Shown here: one piece after another, positions 17,267 to 27,329 of the stretch
How the letters are laid out: the number at the start of each line of letters is the position of its first letter
Numbering within the stretch: position 1 is the stretch's first letter
Source: Streptomyces noursei
GTDB taxonomy: Bacteria; Actinomycetota; Actinomycetes; Streptomycetales; Streptomycetaceae
Length of the DNA stretch: 64,000 bases
Direction of reading: 5' to 3'
NCBI RefSeq assembly: GCF_001646665.1
Contig: NZ_LWBU01000141.1
Coordinates: 1 to 64,000 of the forward strand
The notes under the pieces: model-generated
What the model was told of the DNA's origin: nothing
Seen by the model: the letters and a program-made list of their open reading frames with translations, nothing else
The model's database searches: none
Translations under genes and position numbers: made by a program

Positions 17267-19366
17267 TCACGTTGCGTCAACAGTTGATGTCCAGGGGATG
17301 TCGGCGCGGCCGAAGAGGGTGAATTCGCACCAGACGCACTTGCCGGTGCCGCGCGAGTCGACGCCCCACACGTCGGTGAGCCGGTCCACGAGCAGCAGCC
17401 CACGGCCGGAGACGCCCGAGAGCCCGGCCTCCCGTCGGCGGGGCAGGGCACTGGAGCGGTCCTCGACCTCGACCCGGAGCCTGCGTTCGTGCCCGGCCAG
17501 CATGCGCAGGGTGACGATCGCGCCGCCGTCGGTGTGGAGCAGCGCGTTGGTGATCAGCTCGTCGGCGACCAGCTCGATCTCGTCGGCCCGCTCGCCCGCG
17601 CCCCAGGCCCGTACCGCCGCCCGGATCATGTGCCGGGCGGCGCTCAGGGCCTCCGGGTCGCTCTGCGCCACGTGCTGCTGGAGGCGCCCGCCCGCCTGCG
17701 GGGTGTACCCGCCCCTGCGGCGCAGCAGCAGGACGGCGACGTCGTCCTCACCGCCGCGTTCGTCGACCACTTCGCACATGTGGTCGGCGAGCTCCTGGAG
17801 GTCGTGCGGCCCGTTGCGGACCAGGGCGGTGAGCCACTGCATGCCCTCGTCCAGGTCGCTGCCGGGCTGTTCGACGAGCCCGTCGGTGTAGAGCAGCAGG
17901 GCCTGTCCGGGGTCCAGTTCGAGGATGCCGACGGGGTAGTCGAGCCGCCCGAACTCGGCCGACAGGCCCAGCGGCATCCCGCCCTGCACCGGCACCCGGC
18001 GGCAGCTTCCGTCGGTGTCCCGCAGCAGCGGGTCGACGTGGCCGGCCCGCACCACCTGGACCACGCCCGTCGCCAGGTCGGCCTCCAGGTAGGTGCAGGT
18101 GGCGAAGCGGTCGGTGTCCAGCTCGTGCAGGAAGGACGAGGCGCGGGCCATCACGGTGGCGGGCGTGTGCCCCTCGGCGGCGTACGCGCGCAGCACGATG
18201 CGGAGCTGGCCCATGACGGCCGCGGCGTGCGTGTCGTGCCCCTGGACGTCCCCGATGACGGCGCCGACCCGGCCGCCGGGCAGCGGGATGATGTCGTACC
18301 AGTCGCCGCCGATGTCCCGGCCGAGCCGGGCCGCGCGGTAGCGGACGGCGATCTGGGCGCCGGGGATCTGCGGGATCCGGCGCGGCAGCATGGCCTGCTG
18401 GAGCCCCTCCGCGAGGTCGTGTTCCTGTTCGAAGAGCATGGCGCGCTGGATGCTCTGCGCGATGCTGCTGCCGAGGGCGACCAGGACGTTGCGGTCCTCC
18501 GGGGAGAACCCGTTCTTGTCGCTGTAGAGCAGGCCGAGCGCGCCGATGGGCCGGGCCTGGGCGATGAGGGGCAGGTAGGCGGCGGAGGTGATCCCGAGCC
18601 CGCTGATGTGCGGCCAGAGGATGGGGTAGGAGGTGGCGAAGTCCTCGGGCGACTCGATGAACCGGGGGGCGAGGGTGCGGACGACCTCGCTCATCGGGTA
18701 CTCCTCGTCCACCCGGGTGTACCGGGTGCCGGGCACGAAGGAACCCCGGGGTCCGTCGGCGACCAGATGGATACGGCCCGACTCCAGCAGCCCCATCACC
18801 AGACTGGTCGCGCCGAGGTGCTCCAGGCCGTGCGAGTCCTTCAGTACGTCGATGACGTCCTGGACGGTCCGGGCGTGGGCCAGGGCCGCCGTGGTGGACT
18901 CCACCACGCTGGTCTGGCGCCGCCGCTCCACGTCCACCTCGCGGCGGGCGGTGGACTCGGCGAGTTCCTGGGTGGCGTCCCTGACGATGCCGATGATGCG
19001 GCGCGGGCGGCCGGTCTCGTCCCGCCGGATGAATCCCTGGGTGTGCGTCCAGCGCAGGCCGCCGTCACGGGTGCGGATACGGAAGTAGGTGCCGTAGTGC
19101 GTGCCGCCGCTCTTGAGGGCCTGCGCCACCATGCCGTCGAGCCGGATGGACTCACTGGGCGGCACCCGGGGCGCGAGGCTCTCGGGCCGCCCGTCGTACT
19201 CGGTGACGTCCGTCTGGAAGACGTCGAGGGCGGCCTCGTCCATGTGCATGAGCCCTGTGTCGAGGTCCCAGTCGAAGCTGCCCATGTGGTTGAGGGCCAT
19301 GCTCAGATCCGGGTGGGCGGGCCAGTCCTCGGGGAGCGACAGGGCATCCGCTGCCGGATCAACCAT
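17267..19366 (-). CDS. PAS-GAF-SpoIIE phosphatase-HATPase regulator
   Basis: A 699-aa multidomain signalling protein: PAS (about 25-135), GAF (about 160-315), PP2C/SpoIIE phosphatase (about 330-550, with IGGDWYD, GDVQGHD, LLLYTDGL and DDVAVLLL metal-binding motifs) and an RsbW-like ATPase domain (about 575-690, with ELITNALLHTDGG and SGRGLLLVD). In partner-switching systems the phosphatase reactivates an anti-sigma antagonist while the kinase domain phosphorylates it. Having both in one chain is common in Streptomyces. The ATG at 19366 is well conserved in context (MVDPAADALSLP). The input signal and partner sigma are unknown. Confidence 0.92.
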   Translation of the reverse strand: MVDPAADALSLPEDWPAHPDLSMALNHMGSFDWDLDTGLMHMDEAALDVFQTDVTEYDGRPESLAPRVPPSESIRLDGMVAQALKSGGTHYGTYFRIRTRDGGLRWTHTQGFIRRDETGRPRRIIGIVRDATQELAESTARREVDVERRRQTSVVESTTAALAHARTVQDVIDVLKDSHGLEHLGATSLVMGLLESGRIHLVADGPRGSFVPGTRYTRVDEEYPMSEVVRTLAPRFIESPEDFATSYPILWPHISGLGITSAAYLPLIAQARPIGALGLLYSDKNGFSPEDRNVLVALGSSIAQSIQRAMLFEQEHDLAEGLQQAMLPRRIPQIPGAQIAVRYRAARLGRDIGGDWYDIIPLPGGRVGAVIGDVQGHDTHAAAVMGQLRIVLRAYAAEGHTPATVMARASSFLHELDTDRFATCTYLEADLATGVVQVVRAGHVDPLLRDTDGSCRRVPVQGGMPLGLSAEFGRLDYPVGILELDPGQALLLYTDGLVEQPGSDLDEGMQWLTALVRNGPHDLQELADHMCEVVDERGGEDDVAVLLLRRRGGYTPQAGGRLQQHVAQSDPEALSAARHMIRAAVRAWGAGERADEIELVADELITNALLHTDGGAIVTLRMLAGHERRLRVEVEDRSSALPRRREAGLSGVSGRGLLLVDRLTDVWGVDSRGTGKCVWCEFTLFGRADIPWTSTVDAT

Positions 19367-19416
19367 GGAGCCACTCTGCCATCATTTGTCGGGTTTTTCG
19401 ACTGTTCGCTTTGCCA

Positions 19417-20835
19417 TCAGCCCTCGTAGGGATCCGGCTGGAATGGCATACCCTCCGGCTCGCCCGCTGTATCCGGAACTTCGGAATCAGCGAGCGGGCC
19501 GAGGTCGTCGGGCGCGCCGGGGGCGTCGGGTGCGCCGCTCCCTGAGGGGCCATCGGGCCCGTCCGGGACGCCGCCGTCCGGTCCGCCCTCCGGTGCGCCG
19601 CCACTGTCCGGCAGGCCACCGTCCGGTGCGCCGCCGCCGTCCGGCGGGGCCCCTGGGACCTGCTGGACGTCCGGGGCGGCCGGGGTCTCCGGGACGGCCG
19701 GGGCGTCCGGCACCTGTCCGGTGTCGGGGACGCCTCCCGCACCGTCCGGCGCGGGCAGGACCGGGGGCGACGGGGGCGGGGGCGGGGTGGGGCAGCCGGG
19801 CGGCACCGTGCGGGTACCGCCGATCGAGGTCGGGCAGTCGGTGGGCGCCACGGCCCCGGGGTCCTGGGGCGGCGCCGTGCCCGCCGAGGCCGCGAGGTCG
19901 CGCTCGCCCGGGGCGTACGGCGGCGGGGCCTCGGGACGCCGGTCGCGGGCGCCGCCGGTGCCGGTGAGGCGCTCCAGCCAGGTGTTGTTCCGGAGGTTCA
20001 CGATGAGGAGGCTGTGCACCACCTGCTGCGTCGGCGTGACGATCACGACGCGCCCGGGGCGGTAGCCGGCCCACGGCGTGGCTCTGCCCTCGGCCGCCCC
20101 GCCCGGCTGCGGGGGCCCGGCGGCGACGGCCGCGACCCCGGGCGTACCGCCCGGCTGGGCACCGCTCGGCTCCGTACCGCTCCGGCCCGTACCGCTCCGG
20201 CCCGCCCCGCCCCCGTCGAGGACCGGCGACCGCAGCGGGCCGCCGCAGGCGCACCGCACCCGCGGCGCGCCGTACTGGTCGACCAGGACGGCCGTGCCGG
20301 CCTGGAGGACCGTCTGGTACGGCACGGGAGAGCCGTCGCGGTAACCGTGGCCGGTGACGCGGGTGTCGGCGCGCAGCAGGACGGGGGTCAGGTCGCGCAG
20401 CCAGGAGCCGATGCCCGCGGGGCCGATCCCGGCGGCCCGCGCGAAGGCCTCCGCCTTGGCGTCGTCGACGGTCAGGAGGTCGGCCTGCCGCTCCACGTCG
20501 CAGTCGGCGACGGAGGGCGTACCGCCGTAGAGGCCGGGCGTGGACCCCGGCACGGCGACCGGGCCCGGCCCTTCGGACACCCGCTGCGCGGGCGCGGCGG
20601 GCCTCTGCGGCGAGGGACGGACCGTGGATGCGGTGAACGGGTGGGGCCCACGGGCTCCGGTCGGCTGGAGGCGCACACCGTGCTGGTCCACGAGGGCCAC
20701 CCCGGCCGCCTCCGTCGTACCACCGCCGCTGTCGTCCGCGCCGCCGCAGCCCGCGGCCAGCAGCCCGGCGGCCAGCAGCAGTGCGGCCGGCCGGGCGGGG
20801 GCGGCGTACCGGCGGCGACGTATCGGTGAGCGCAC
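19417..20835 (-). CDS. DUF6777-like lipoprotein with Pro/Gly-rich C-terminal tail
   Basis: A 472-aa predicted lipoprotein. GTG 20835 has GGAGG 6 nt upstream. The signal peptide ends in a LLAAGC lipobox (Cys near 29). The conserved part (about 95-310) contains LTPVLLRADTRVTGHGYRDG, AVLVDQYGAPRVRCACGGPL and TPWAGYRPGRVVIV, the pattern of the Streptomyces DUF6777 family (name from memory). The last 130 residues are an almost repeat-like run of Pro, Gly, Asp and Ala (GGAPDGGLPDSGG and similar), probably a wall-spanning or disordered tail. Its role is unknown; related domains are found fused to Ser/Thr kinases. Confidence 0.75.
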   Translation of the reverse strand: MRSPIRRRRYAAPARPAALLLAAGLLAAGCGGADDSGGGTTEAAGVALVDQHGVRLQPTGARGPHPFTASTVRPSPQRPAAPAQRVSEGPGPVAVPGSTPGLYGGTPSVADCDVERQADLLTVDDAKAEAFARAAGIGPAGIGSWLRDLTPVLLRADTRVTGHGYRDGSPVPYQTVLQAGTAVLVDQYGAPRVRCACGGPLRSPVLDGGGAGRSGTGRSGTEPSGAQPGGTPGVAAVAAGPPQPGGAAEGRATPWAGYRPGRVVIVTPTQQVVHSLLIVNLRNNTWLERLTGTGGARDRRPEAPPPYAPGERDLAASAGTAPPQDPGAVAPTDCPTSIGGTRTVPPGCPTPPPPPSPPVLPAPDGAGGVPDTGQVPDAPAVPETPAAPDVQQVPGAPPDGGGAPDGGLPDSGGAPEGGPDGGVPDGPDGPSGSGAPDAPGAPDDLGPLADSEVPDTAGEPEGMPFQPDPYEG

Positions 20836-20982
20836 GCGAACCTCCTTCTGGTGGTTCCTGTCTGCCGGATCCCGGGGCGGCCCGCAACCCGGGGCCCGGT
20901 GGACGCGGCGGGCTTGAACATGTTCAAGAGCCCCTCTACGCTCAAGGGGCTGAACGCGTTCAAGAAGGGGGGTGGGGTACCC

Positions 20983-21306
20983 GTGTCCGTCCTGGTGGGC
21001 CTGATCGTGACCCTCGGCATGCTGGTGATCGTCCCCGTGGGACTGCGCCTGGTGGGCGCTCCGGAGCCGGCGGCGATCCGGCGGGCGTGGCCGCTGTTCG
21101 CCGTACCGGGGGCCGTGTGCCTGTGGCTGCCGCGCGGCGCCCCGGCCGCCGCGCTCGGCTTCGCCCTCTGCGCGATGGCGGCCTGGCACCGGCTCCGCCG
21201 GAGCGATCCAGCCGACGGAGCCGGACGGGCCGGGCTCGCCGGACGGACCGGGCGCCCCCGGCGGAGCCTCCGTGCCCCCGGGACCCGCGAGATCTGCGAA
21301 ACCTGA
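20983..21306 (+). pseudogene. 5' remnant of a YndJ-like membrane protein gene
   Basis: The reading frame from GTG 20983 encodes about 80 residues with hydrophobic segments (LVGLIVTLGMLVIVPVGLRL and PLFAVPGAVCLWLPRGAP) that recall the N-terminus of YndJ-family proteins, which are several times longer. It then turns into Arg/Gly-rich low-complexity sequence and stops at 21304-21306. The following gene encodes a DUF1990 protein, a family I recall beside yndJ in actinobacteria, which supports the reading. ATG 20920 in the same frame is an alternative start. If it is a genuine short protein, the YndJ resemblance is coincidental. Confidence 0.45.
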
Positions 21307-21379
21307 GACTCCGCCGAGCCGCCCAGCCGGCCGAACCCACCGAACCCGCCGAACCGCGCAGACCCAGGGAGAACCCCGC

Positions 21380-21925
21380 ATGACGCGCCTGATCCGCAGC
21401 CTCAGCACCCCCGCCACGCCGCCGGGGTTCACCTATCCGGACGTCGGCGCGACCCGGACCCGCCCCCTCCCGGCCGGCTACAACCACCTGCGCCACGAGA
21501 ACCCGGTGGGCCACGGCCGGGAGGTCTTCGAGACCGCGGGGGCGGCCGTGACCACATGGGCGCTGCACCGCCGGTCCCGCGTCCGGGTGCGGGCCGGTGC
21601 GGCGCGTGCCGAACCCGGCACGGCGGTGGAGATCTCGCTCGGCGCGGGACCGCTCCGGGTCGCGGCGCCGTGCGAGGTGGTGTGGGCGGTGCACGACGAG
21701 GACCGCATCGGCTTCGCGTACGGGACCCTGGCCGGCCACCCGGAGTGCGGGGAGGAGTCGTTCGTGGTGGAGCGCCGGGCCGACGGCTCCGTCTGGTTCA
21801 CGGTGACGGCGTTCAGCCGGCCCTCGCGCTGGTACACCCGGGCCGCAGGGCCGCTCGTACCCCTGTTCCAGCGTGCGTACGCGCGGCACCTGGGGCGCAC
21901 GCTGGCAAAGATCGCCACGCGGTGA
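21380..21925 (+). CDS. DUF1990 family protein
   Basis: A 181-aa soluble protein with the features of DUF1990: YPDVGATRTRPLPAGYNHL near the start, TWALHRRSRVRV, FAYGTLAGHPECGEESFVVE and a C-terminal helix ending in LAKIATR. ATG 21380 has a GGGAG site at 8 nt. It sits between the YndJ-like remnant and the lipase maturation factor family gene (stop 21925, next start 21948), so these three genes may have formed one operon. The family has no proven biochemical function. Confidence 0.85.
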   Translation: MTRLIRSLSTPATPPGFTYPDVGATRTRPLPAGYNHLRHENPVGHGREVFETAGAAVTTWALHRRSRVRVRAGAARAEPGTAVEISLGAGPLRVAAPCEVVWAVHDEDRIGFAYGTLAGHPECGEESFVVERRADGSVWFTVTAFSRPSRWYTRAAGPLVPLFQRAYARHLGRTLAKIATR

Positions 21926-21947
21926 GAGTCGGCCGATACTGGGACCG

Positions 21948-23360
21948 ATGGAGTGGTTCTGGTTCACCTCGTCCGACTACTGGCTGAGCCGGCTGGTCTT
22001 CCAGCGGGCCCTCGCCGGGGTCTATCTGGTCGCGTTCCTCGGCGCCGCCCTCCAGTTCCGGGCGCTGATCGGCGAGCGGGGCATGCTGCCGGTACCGGCG
22101 TACCTGCGCAGGGTCCCGCCGCGTGTCGCGCCCAGCGTGTTCCACCTGCACTACTCGGACCGGTTCTTCGCCCTCTGCGCGTGGGCCGGGGCGGCGCTGG
22201 CGCTCGCGCTGGCCGCCGGGGCGGGCGACGCGGTGCCGCTGGCCGTCTCGATGCTGATGTGGGCGGTGCTGTGGGCCCTGTACCTGTCCATCGTCAACGT
22301 CGGCCAGACCTGGTACGGCTTCGGCTGGGAGTCCCTGCTGCTGGAGACGGGTTTCCTCGCGATCTTCCTCGGCAACGAGGATACGGCCCCACCCGTCCTG
22401 ATCCTGTTCCTGCTGCGGTGGCTGCTGTTCCGGGTCGAGTTCGGGGCGGGGCTGATCAAACTGCGCGGCGACGCCTGCTGGCGCGACCTGACCTGCCTGT
22501 ACTACCACCATGAGACCCAGCCGATGCCCGGGCCGCTGAGCTGGTTCTTCCACCACCTCCCCAGGCCCCTGCACCGGGTGGAGGCCGGGGCGAACCACGT
22601 GACGCAACTCGTGGTGCCCGTGCTGCTCTTCACCCCTCAGCCCGTGGCGAGCGCCGCGGCGGCGCTCATCGTCCTGACGCAGCTGTGGCTGGTGCTGTCG
22701 GGCAACTTCGCCTGGCTGAACTGGATCACGATCGTGCTCGCCCTGTCGGCGGTCGACGGCTCCCTCGTGGCCGACGCGCCCGCGATGCCGAGCCCGCCGC
22801 TCTGGTACGGGATCATGGTCATCGCCGTCACCGCCCTGGTGGTGTTCCTCAGCCGGCGGCCGGCCCGCAACCTGCTCTCGCGCCGCCAGGCCATGAACCG
22901 CTCCTTCGACCCGCTGCACCTGGTCAACACGTACGGGGCGTTCGGCTCGGTCGGGCGCGTCCGGCACGAGATCGTGATCGAGGGCACCGACGAGCCGACC
23001 GTCCACCCCGGCACCGTGTGGCGGGAGTACGAGTTCAAGGGCAAGCCCGGCGGCCTACGGCGGCTGCCGCGCCAGTTCGCCCCGTACCACCTGCGGCTCG
23101 ACTGGATGATGTGGTTCGCCGCGCTCTCCCCCGCGTACGCGCACGGCTGGTTCGCCCCGTTCGTGGAGCGGCTGCTCGAAGGTGACCGCGACACGCTGAG
23201 GCTGCTGCGGCACAACCCCTTCCCGGACGCCCCGCCCGTACGGATCCGCGCCAGGCTCTACCGCTACCGGTTCACGACCTGGCGGGAACTGCGGGAGACG
23301 GGCGCCTGGTGGCACCGGACGCACGTCCGGGAATTCCTGCCCCCCACCCGGCTGTCCTGA
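21948..23360 (+). CDS. lipase maturation factor family membrane protein
   Basis: A 470-aa protein with about seven helices in the first 330 residues and a soluble C-terminal domain. It opens MEWFWFTSSDYWLSRLVFQR, a hallmark of this family, and continues with WESLLLETGFLAIFLG, RVEFGAGLIKLRGDACWRDL, HYETQ-like YHHETQPMPGPLSW and NRSFDPLHLVNTYGAFGSV. In vertebrates LMF1 assists lipase folding in the ER. The bacterial role is unknown and may differ. ATG 21948 lies 22 bp after the DUF1990 stop, implying cotranscription. The gene ends before a strong hairpin. Confidence 0.9.
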   Translation: MEWFWFTSSDYWLSRLVFQRALAGVYLVAFLGAALQFRALIGERGMLPVPAYLRRVPPRVAPSVFHLHYSDRFFALCAWAGAALALALAAGAGDAVPLAVSMLMWAVLWALYLSIVNVGQTWYGFGWESLLLETGFLAIFLGNEDTAPPVLILFLLRWLLFRVEFGAGLIKLRGDACWRDLTCLYYHHETQPMPGPLSWFFHHLPRPLHRVEAGANHVTQLVVPVLLFTPQPVASAAAALIVLTQLWLVLSGNFAWLNWITIVLALSAVDGSLVADAPAMPSPPLWYGIMVIAVTALVVFLSRRPARNLLSRRQAMNRSFDPLHLVNTYGAFGSVGRVRHEIVIEGTDEPTVHPGTVWREYEFKGKPGGLRRLPRQFAPYHLRLDWMMWFAALSPAYAHGWFAPFVERLLEGDRDTLRLLRHNPFPDAPPVRIRARLYRYRFTTWRELRETGAWWHRTHVREFLPPTRLS

Positions 23361-23435
23361 CCGGCCGGTGTGCGGGCCGCCCCGCGCGGTTTTCCGACGC
23401 GTACGGGCCCACGGGTGGCGTCCGCGCGCACGCGC

Positions 23436-23464
23436 GTGCCCCCCGCCGGGGCGGCGGGGGGCAC
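23436..23464. terminator. bidirectional hairpin terminator
   Basis: Perfect 12-bp arms GTGCCCCCCGCC (23436-23447) and GGCGGGGGGCAC (23453-23464) with a 5-nt loop lie between the plus-strand LMF gene and the minus-strand 56-aa peptide gene. Confidence 0.85.
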
Positions 23465-23516
23465 GGGGCGCACGGTGCGGACCGGCCGCGTGGTACGGGC
23501 CCGAAGGCCCGGCCCG

Positions 23517-23687
23517 TCAGTCGATGCCGGGCAGGATGTGCGGCTCGGCGAGGTCGTCCTCGTAACCGGCCAGCCGGATCGGGGCCGAACGGGCCCACAC
23601 TTCGAGGCTGCCGAGGGTTTCGGGCTTGGCGGACCGTTCGCCGTGATCCGCCGGCCGCTGCTCCTGCTGCATGAGTTCTGGTGTCAC
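23517..23687 (-). CDS. 56-aa peptide of unrecognised family
   Basis: A short gene with a clear AAGGAG ribosome site 7-8 nt before GTG 23687 and a stop at 23517-23519. The N-terminal half is charged and flexible. The C-terminal half reads SLEVWARSAPIRLAGYEDD and ends HILPGID, giving an acidic, Pro/Gly-containing tail. There is no signal peptide, Cys or membrane helix. Codon use fits the genome. The leader-plus-short-tail look recalls RiPP precursors, but no modifying enzyme gene is adjacent, and a lasso-type reading (Gly with an acidic residue at position 8) lacks the leader's usual penultimate Thr. Function unassigned. It has its own upstream region and ends at the hairpin. Confidence 0.7.
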   Translation of the reverse strand: MTPELMQQEQRPADHGERSAKPETLGSLEVWARSAPIRLAGYEDDLAEPHILPGID

Positions 23688-23960
23688 CGCGCACTCCTTC
23701 GTGTCGCGAACCTATGAGGACATGTACTGCCGTCGGTCGCGGTGGCGCCGGTACTCGGGCGGAAACGCAGCCTTGGTGGCAGGCCTGTCCCCGAGGCCCG
23801 CCTGAGGGGGTTTCGTGGATCCCTGGCGGCGGGCCGTTCGCCTCAGGTTAACCAAATGAGCACGCTTCCGCTCGATGGAACGCGTCACACAGTCAGGATC
23901 CGGACACGTTGCCCGCTTCCGGACAGGACGGGCGCGCGTCCTGTCCGTCAGCCATGACGC

Positions 23961-25427
23961 TCACCACTTGGCGGGGGCGTAGTCCTTCAGGAAGCAGCCG
24001 TACAGGTCCTCGCCCATCTCGCCGCGCACGATCGGGTCGTAGACGCGGGCCGCGCCGTCGACCAGGTCGAGGGGGGCGTGGAAGCCCGCCTCGGCGAGTC
24101 GCACCTTGTCGGGGTGCGGGCGCTCGTCGGTGATCCAGCCGGTGTCGACGGCCGTCATCAGGATGCGGTCGGACTCGAACATCTCCTGGGCGCTGGTGCG
24201 CGTCAGCATGTTGAGCGCGGCCTTGGCCATGTTGGTGTGCGGGTGTCCGGCGCCCTTGTAGCCGCGGCTGAAGACGCCCTCCATGGCGGACACGTTGACC
24301 ACGTACGTCCGGCGTGCCGGGGAGGCGGCCATCGCGGCGCGGAGCTTGCTGATGAGGATGAACGGCGCGGTGGAGTTGCAGAGCTGGACTTCGAGAAGTT
24401 CGACCGGATCGACCTCGGAAACGGTCTGGATCCAGCTGTTGGTGTCGTGCAGGTCCGGTACCAGGCCGCCCGCGTCGATCGCGGTGCCGGCGGCGATGCG
24501 CTCCAGCGACGCCGAACCGCTCACCAGGGCGAGCTCGGTGACGTCCTGGGCCGTCAGGGCGTCACCGCCGCGGGGCGAGGGCAGCGCGGCCATGGTCTCC
24601 ACGGCACCGCTGCCGAAGGTGCCGATGACCTCGGCGGGCGGCAGCTCGCCCGCCGGCAGCGGGGCCGACTCGGCGGCGATCAGCTCGCTGTACGCCCGCG
24701 GGGAGCGGCGTACGGTCTGAGCGGCGTTGTTGATCAAGATGTCCAGCGGCCCCTGGGCGGCGACCGAGTCGGCGAGGGCGACGACCTGACCGGGGTCGCG
24801 GAGGTCGATGCCGACGATCTTCAGGCGGTGGATCCACTCGTCGCTGTCCGGCATGGCCTTGAAGCGGCGGATCGCGTCGTTGGGGAAGCGGGTGGTGATG
24901 GTGGTGTGGGCACCGTCACGCAGCAGCCGCAGCGCGATGTACATGCCGATCTTGGCGCGGCCGCCGGTGAGCAGGGCGCGCCGGCCCGTGAGGTCGGTGC
25001 GGGCGTCGCGCCGGGCCCGGTTCTCGGCGGCGCACTTCTGGCACAGCTGGTGGTAGAAGGCGTCGACCTCGACGTACCGGGTCTTGCAGATGTAGCAGGA
25101 GCGGGGGCGCTGGAGCACGCCCGCGATCTCGCCGGCGACGGAGGACGACGGCAGCAGGCCCTGCGTCTCGTCGTCGATCCGCTCGGCGGAGCCGGTCGCG
25201 GTGGCCTCGGTGACCGCCTTGTCGTGGGCGGTCTTCGCGGCCCGGCGCTCCTGGCGGCGGCGCTGCTTCACGGTGCGGTAGACGCCGGCGGTGGCACGGC
25301 GGACGGCGATGGCGTCCGGGTGGTCGACGTCGATCGTGTCGAGCTCCTCGAGGACGCTCAGGCAGACGGCCAGGCGCTCGGGGTCGATACCCGGCCCGTA
25401 CGCCTGGTTCTCTTCAGTCACCGTCAT
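23961..25427 (-). CDS. divergent SDR-family protein with a Cys4 zinc-knuckle-like insert
   Basis: A 488-aa protein. The N-terminal 95 residues are helical and charged. CYICKT and LCQKCA (about 109-134) form a putative C-x2-C...C-x2-C metal site. A Rossmann domain follows with TGGRAKIG in place of the usual TGxxxGIG, then NNAAQT. The catalytic Ser appears in NVSAMEG, but the Tyr of the YxxxK motif is replaced: the segment before the Lys is HTNMAK. It may thus bind a nucleotide without normal dehydrogenase chemistry. ATG 25427 is used with GAGGAACGG upstream. The upstream 439 bp contain no gene. No substrate is apparent from the neighbours. Confidence 0.82.
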   Translation of the reverse strand: MTVTEENQAYGPGIDPERLAVCLSVLEELDTIDVDHPDAIAVRRATAGVYRTVKQRRRQERRAAKTAHDKAVTEATATGSAERIDDETQGLLPSSSVAGEIAGVLQRPRSCYICKTRYVEVDAFYHQLCQKCAAENRARRDARTDLTGRRALLTGGRAKIGMYIALRLLRDGAHTTITTRFPNDAIRRFKAMPDSDEWIHRLKIVGIDLRDPGQVVALADSVAAQGPLDILINNAAQTVRRSPRAYSELIAAESAPLPAGELPPAEVIGTFGSGAVETMAALPSPRGGDALTAQDVTELALVSGSASLERIAAGTAIDAGGLVPDLHDTNSWIQTVSEVDPVELLEVQLCNSTAPFILISKLRAAMAASPARRTYVVNVSAMEGVFSRGYKGAGHPHTNMAKAALNMLTRTSAQEMFESDRILMTAVDTGWITDERPHPDKVRLAEAGFHAPLDLVDGAARVYDPIVRGEMGEDLYGCFLKDYAPAKW

Positions 25428-25866
25428 GGCCGCTGCCGTTCCTCGATCACTCGTTTGCCACGTTTACTTTTCAAAAGCCGCACTTTACGTCAGTGGGGGG
25501 CACTGCCGCCAAACGATGTCCGGACCGGACGGCCCCCGGCGGCGGCGCGGTGCGAGGCGCGGCGGGGCGTGCGGATGCGCGGCGGGGCCGCGTGGGGGTG
25601 CCGTGCGGTGGCGCGCCGGGATGCCGCCCGGCGGGGCCGCTCGGCGCGACGGCGAGCGCCTCCGTACGGCCGGAGGGTGCGGCCGGGGCGTGCGAGCAGC
25701 GTGTACGAGCAGGGCATACGAGCGGTGCGGCCGTCAGGCGGCGGGGGTGCCCGGTCGTTGGGCCCGGCGGGGCGCCGGGCCGGCGGCGCCCCGTATCGAC
25801 GTGGCCGTCGCCGGCGGGGTGGTGGCGGCGGGCGGGACCGTCCTGCTCACCGCCGCGCCGCCGCCG
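25428..25866. other. 439-bp intergenic region
   Basis: It holds the upstream region of the SDR gene at one end (a relatively AT-rich patch at 25455-25490 that includes CTTTTCAAAAG) and the 3' end of the Rpf-like/M23 gene at the other. The remainder is GC-rich. I see no credible gene or RNA in it. Confidence 0.4.
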
Positions 25867-27162
<1,296 letters not shown>

Positions 27163-27329
27163 CTAGAGGTATTCGACAGGCTGTGACAAGGGGGGCACGC
27201 GGTCGTCAAATCGCCCTATGGGGGCGCACGTTGGGGGCGCGCCGGTGAACGTCCTGCTCGTGCGGCCCGTATGGACGCGTACACGTGCATCGGCACGCGC
27301 GGAACCCACCGGAAACCAGGAGCACACAC

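Noticed and set aside
23517..23687. Lasso peptide precursor (Gly followed by Glu at position 8 in the tail of the 56-aa peptide)
   Set aside because: The leader lacks the usual Thr two residues before the core Gly, and no lasso cyclase, protease or RRE gene is in the neighbourhood.
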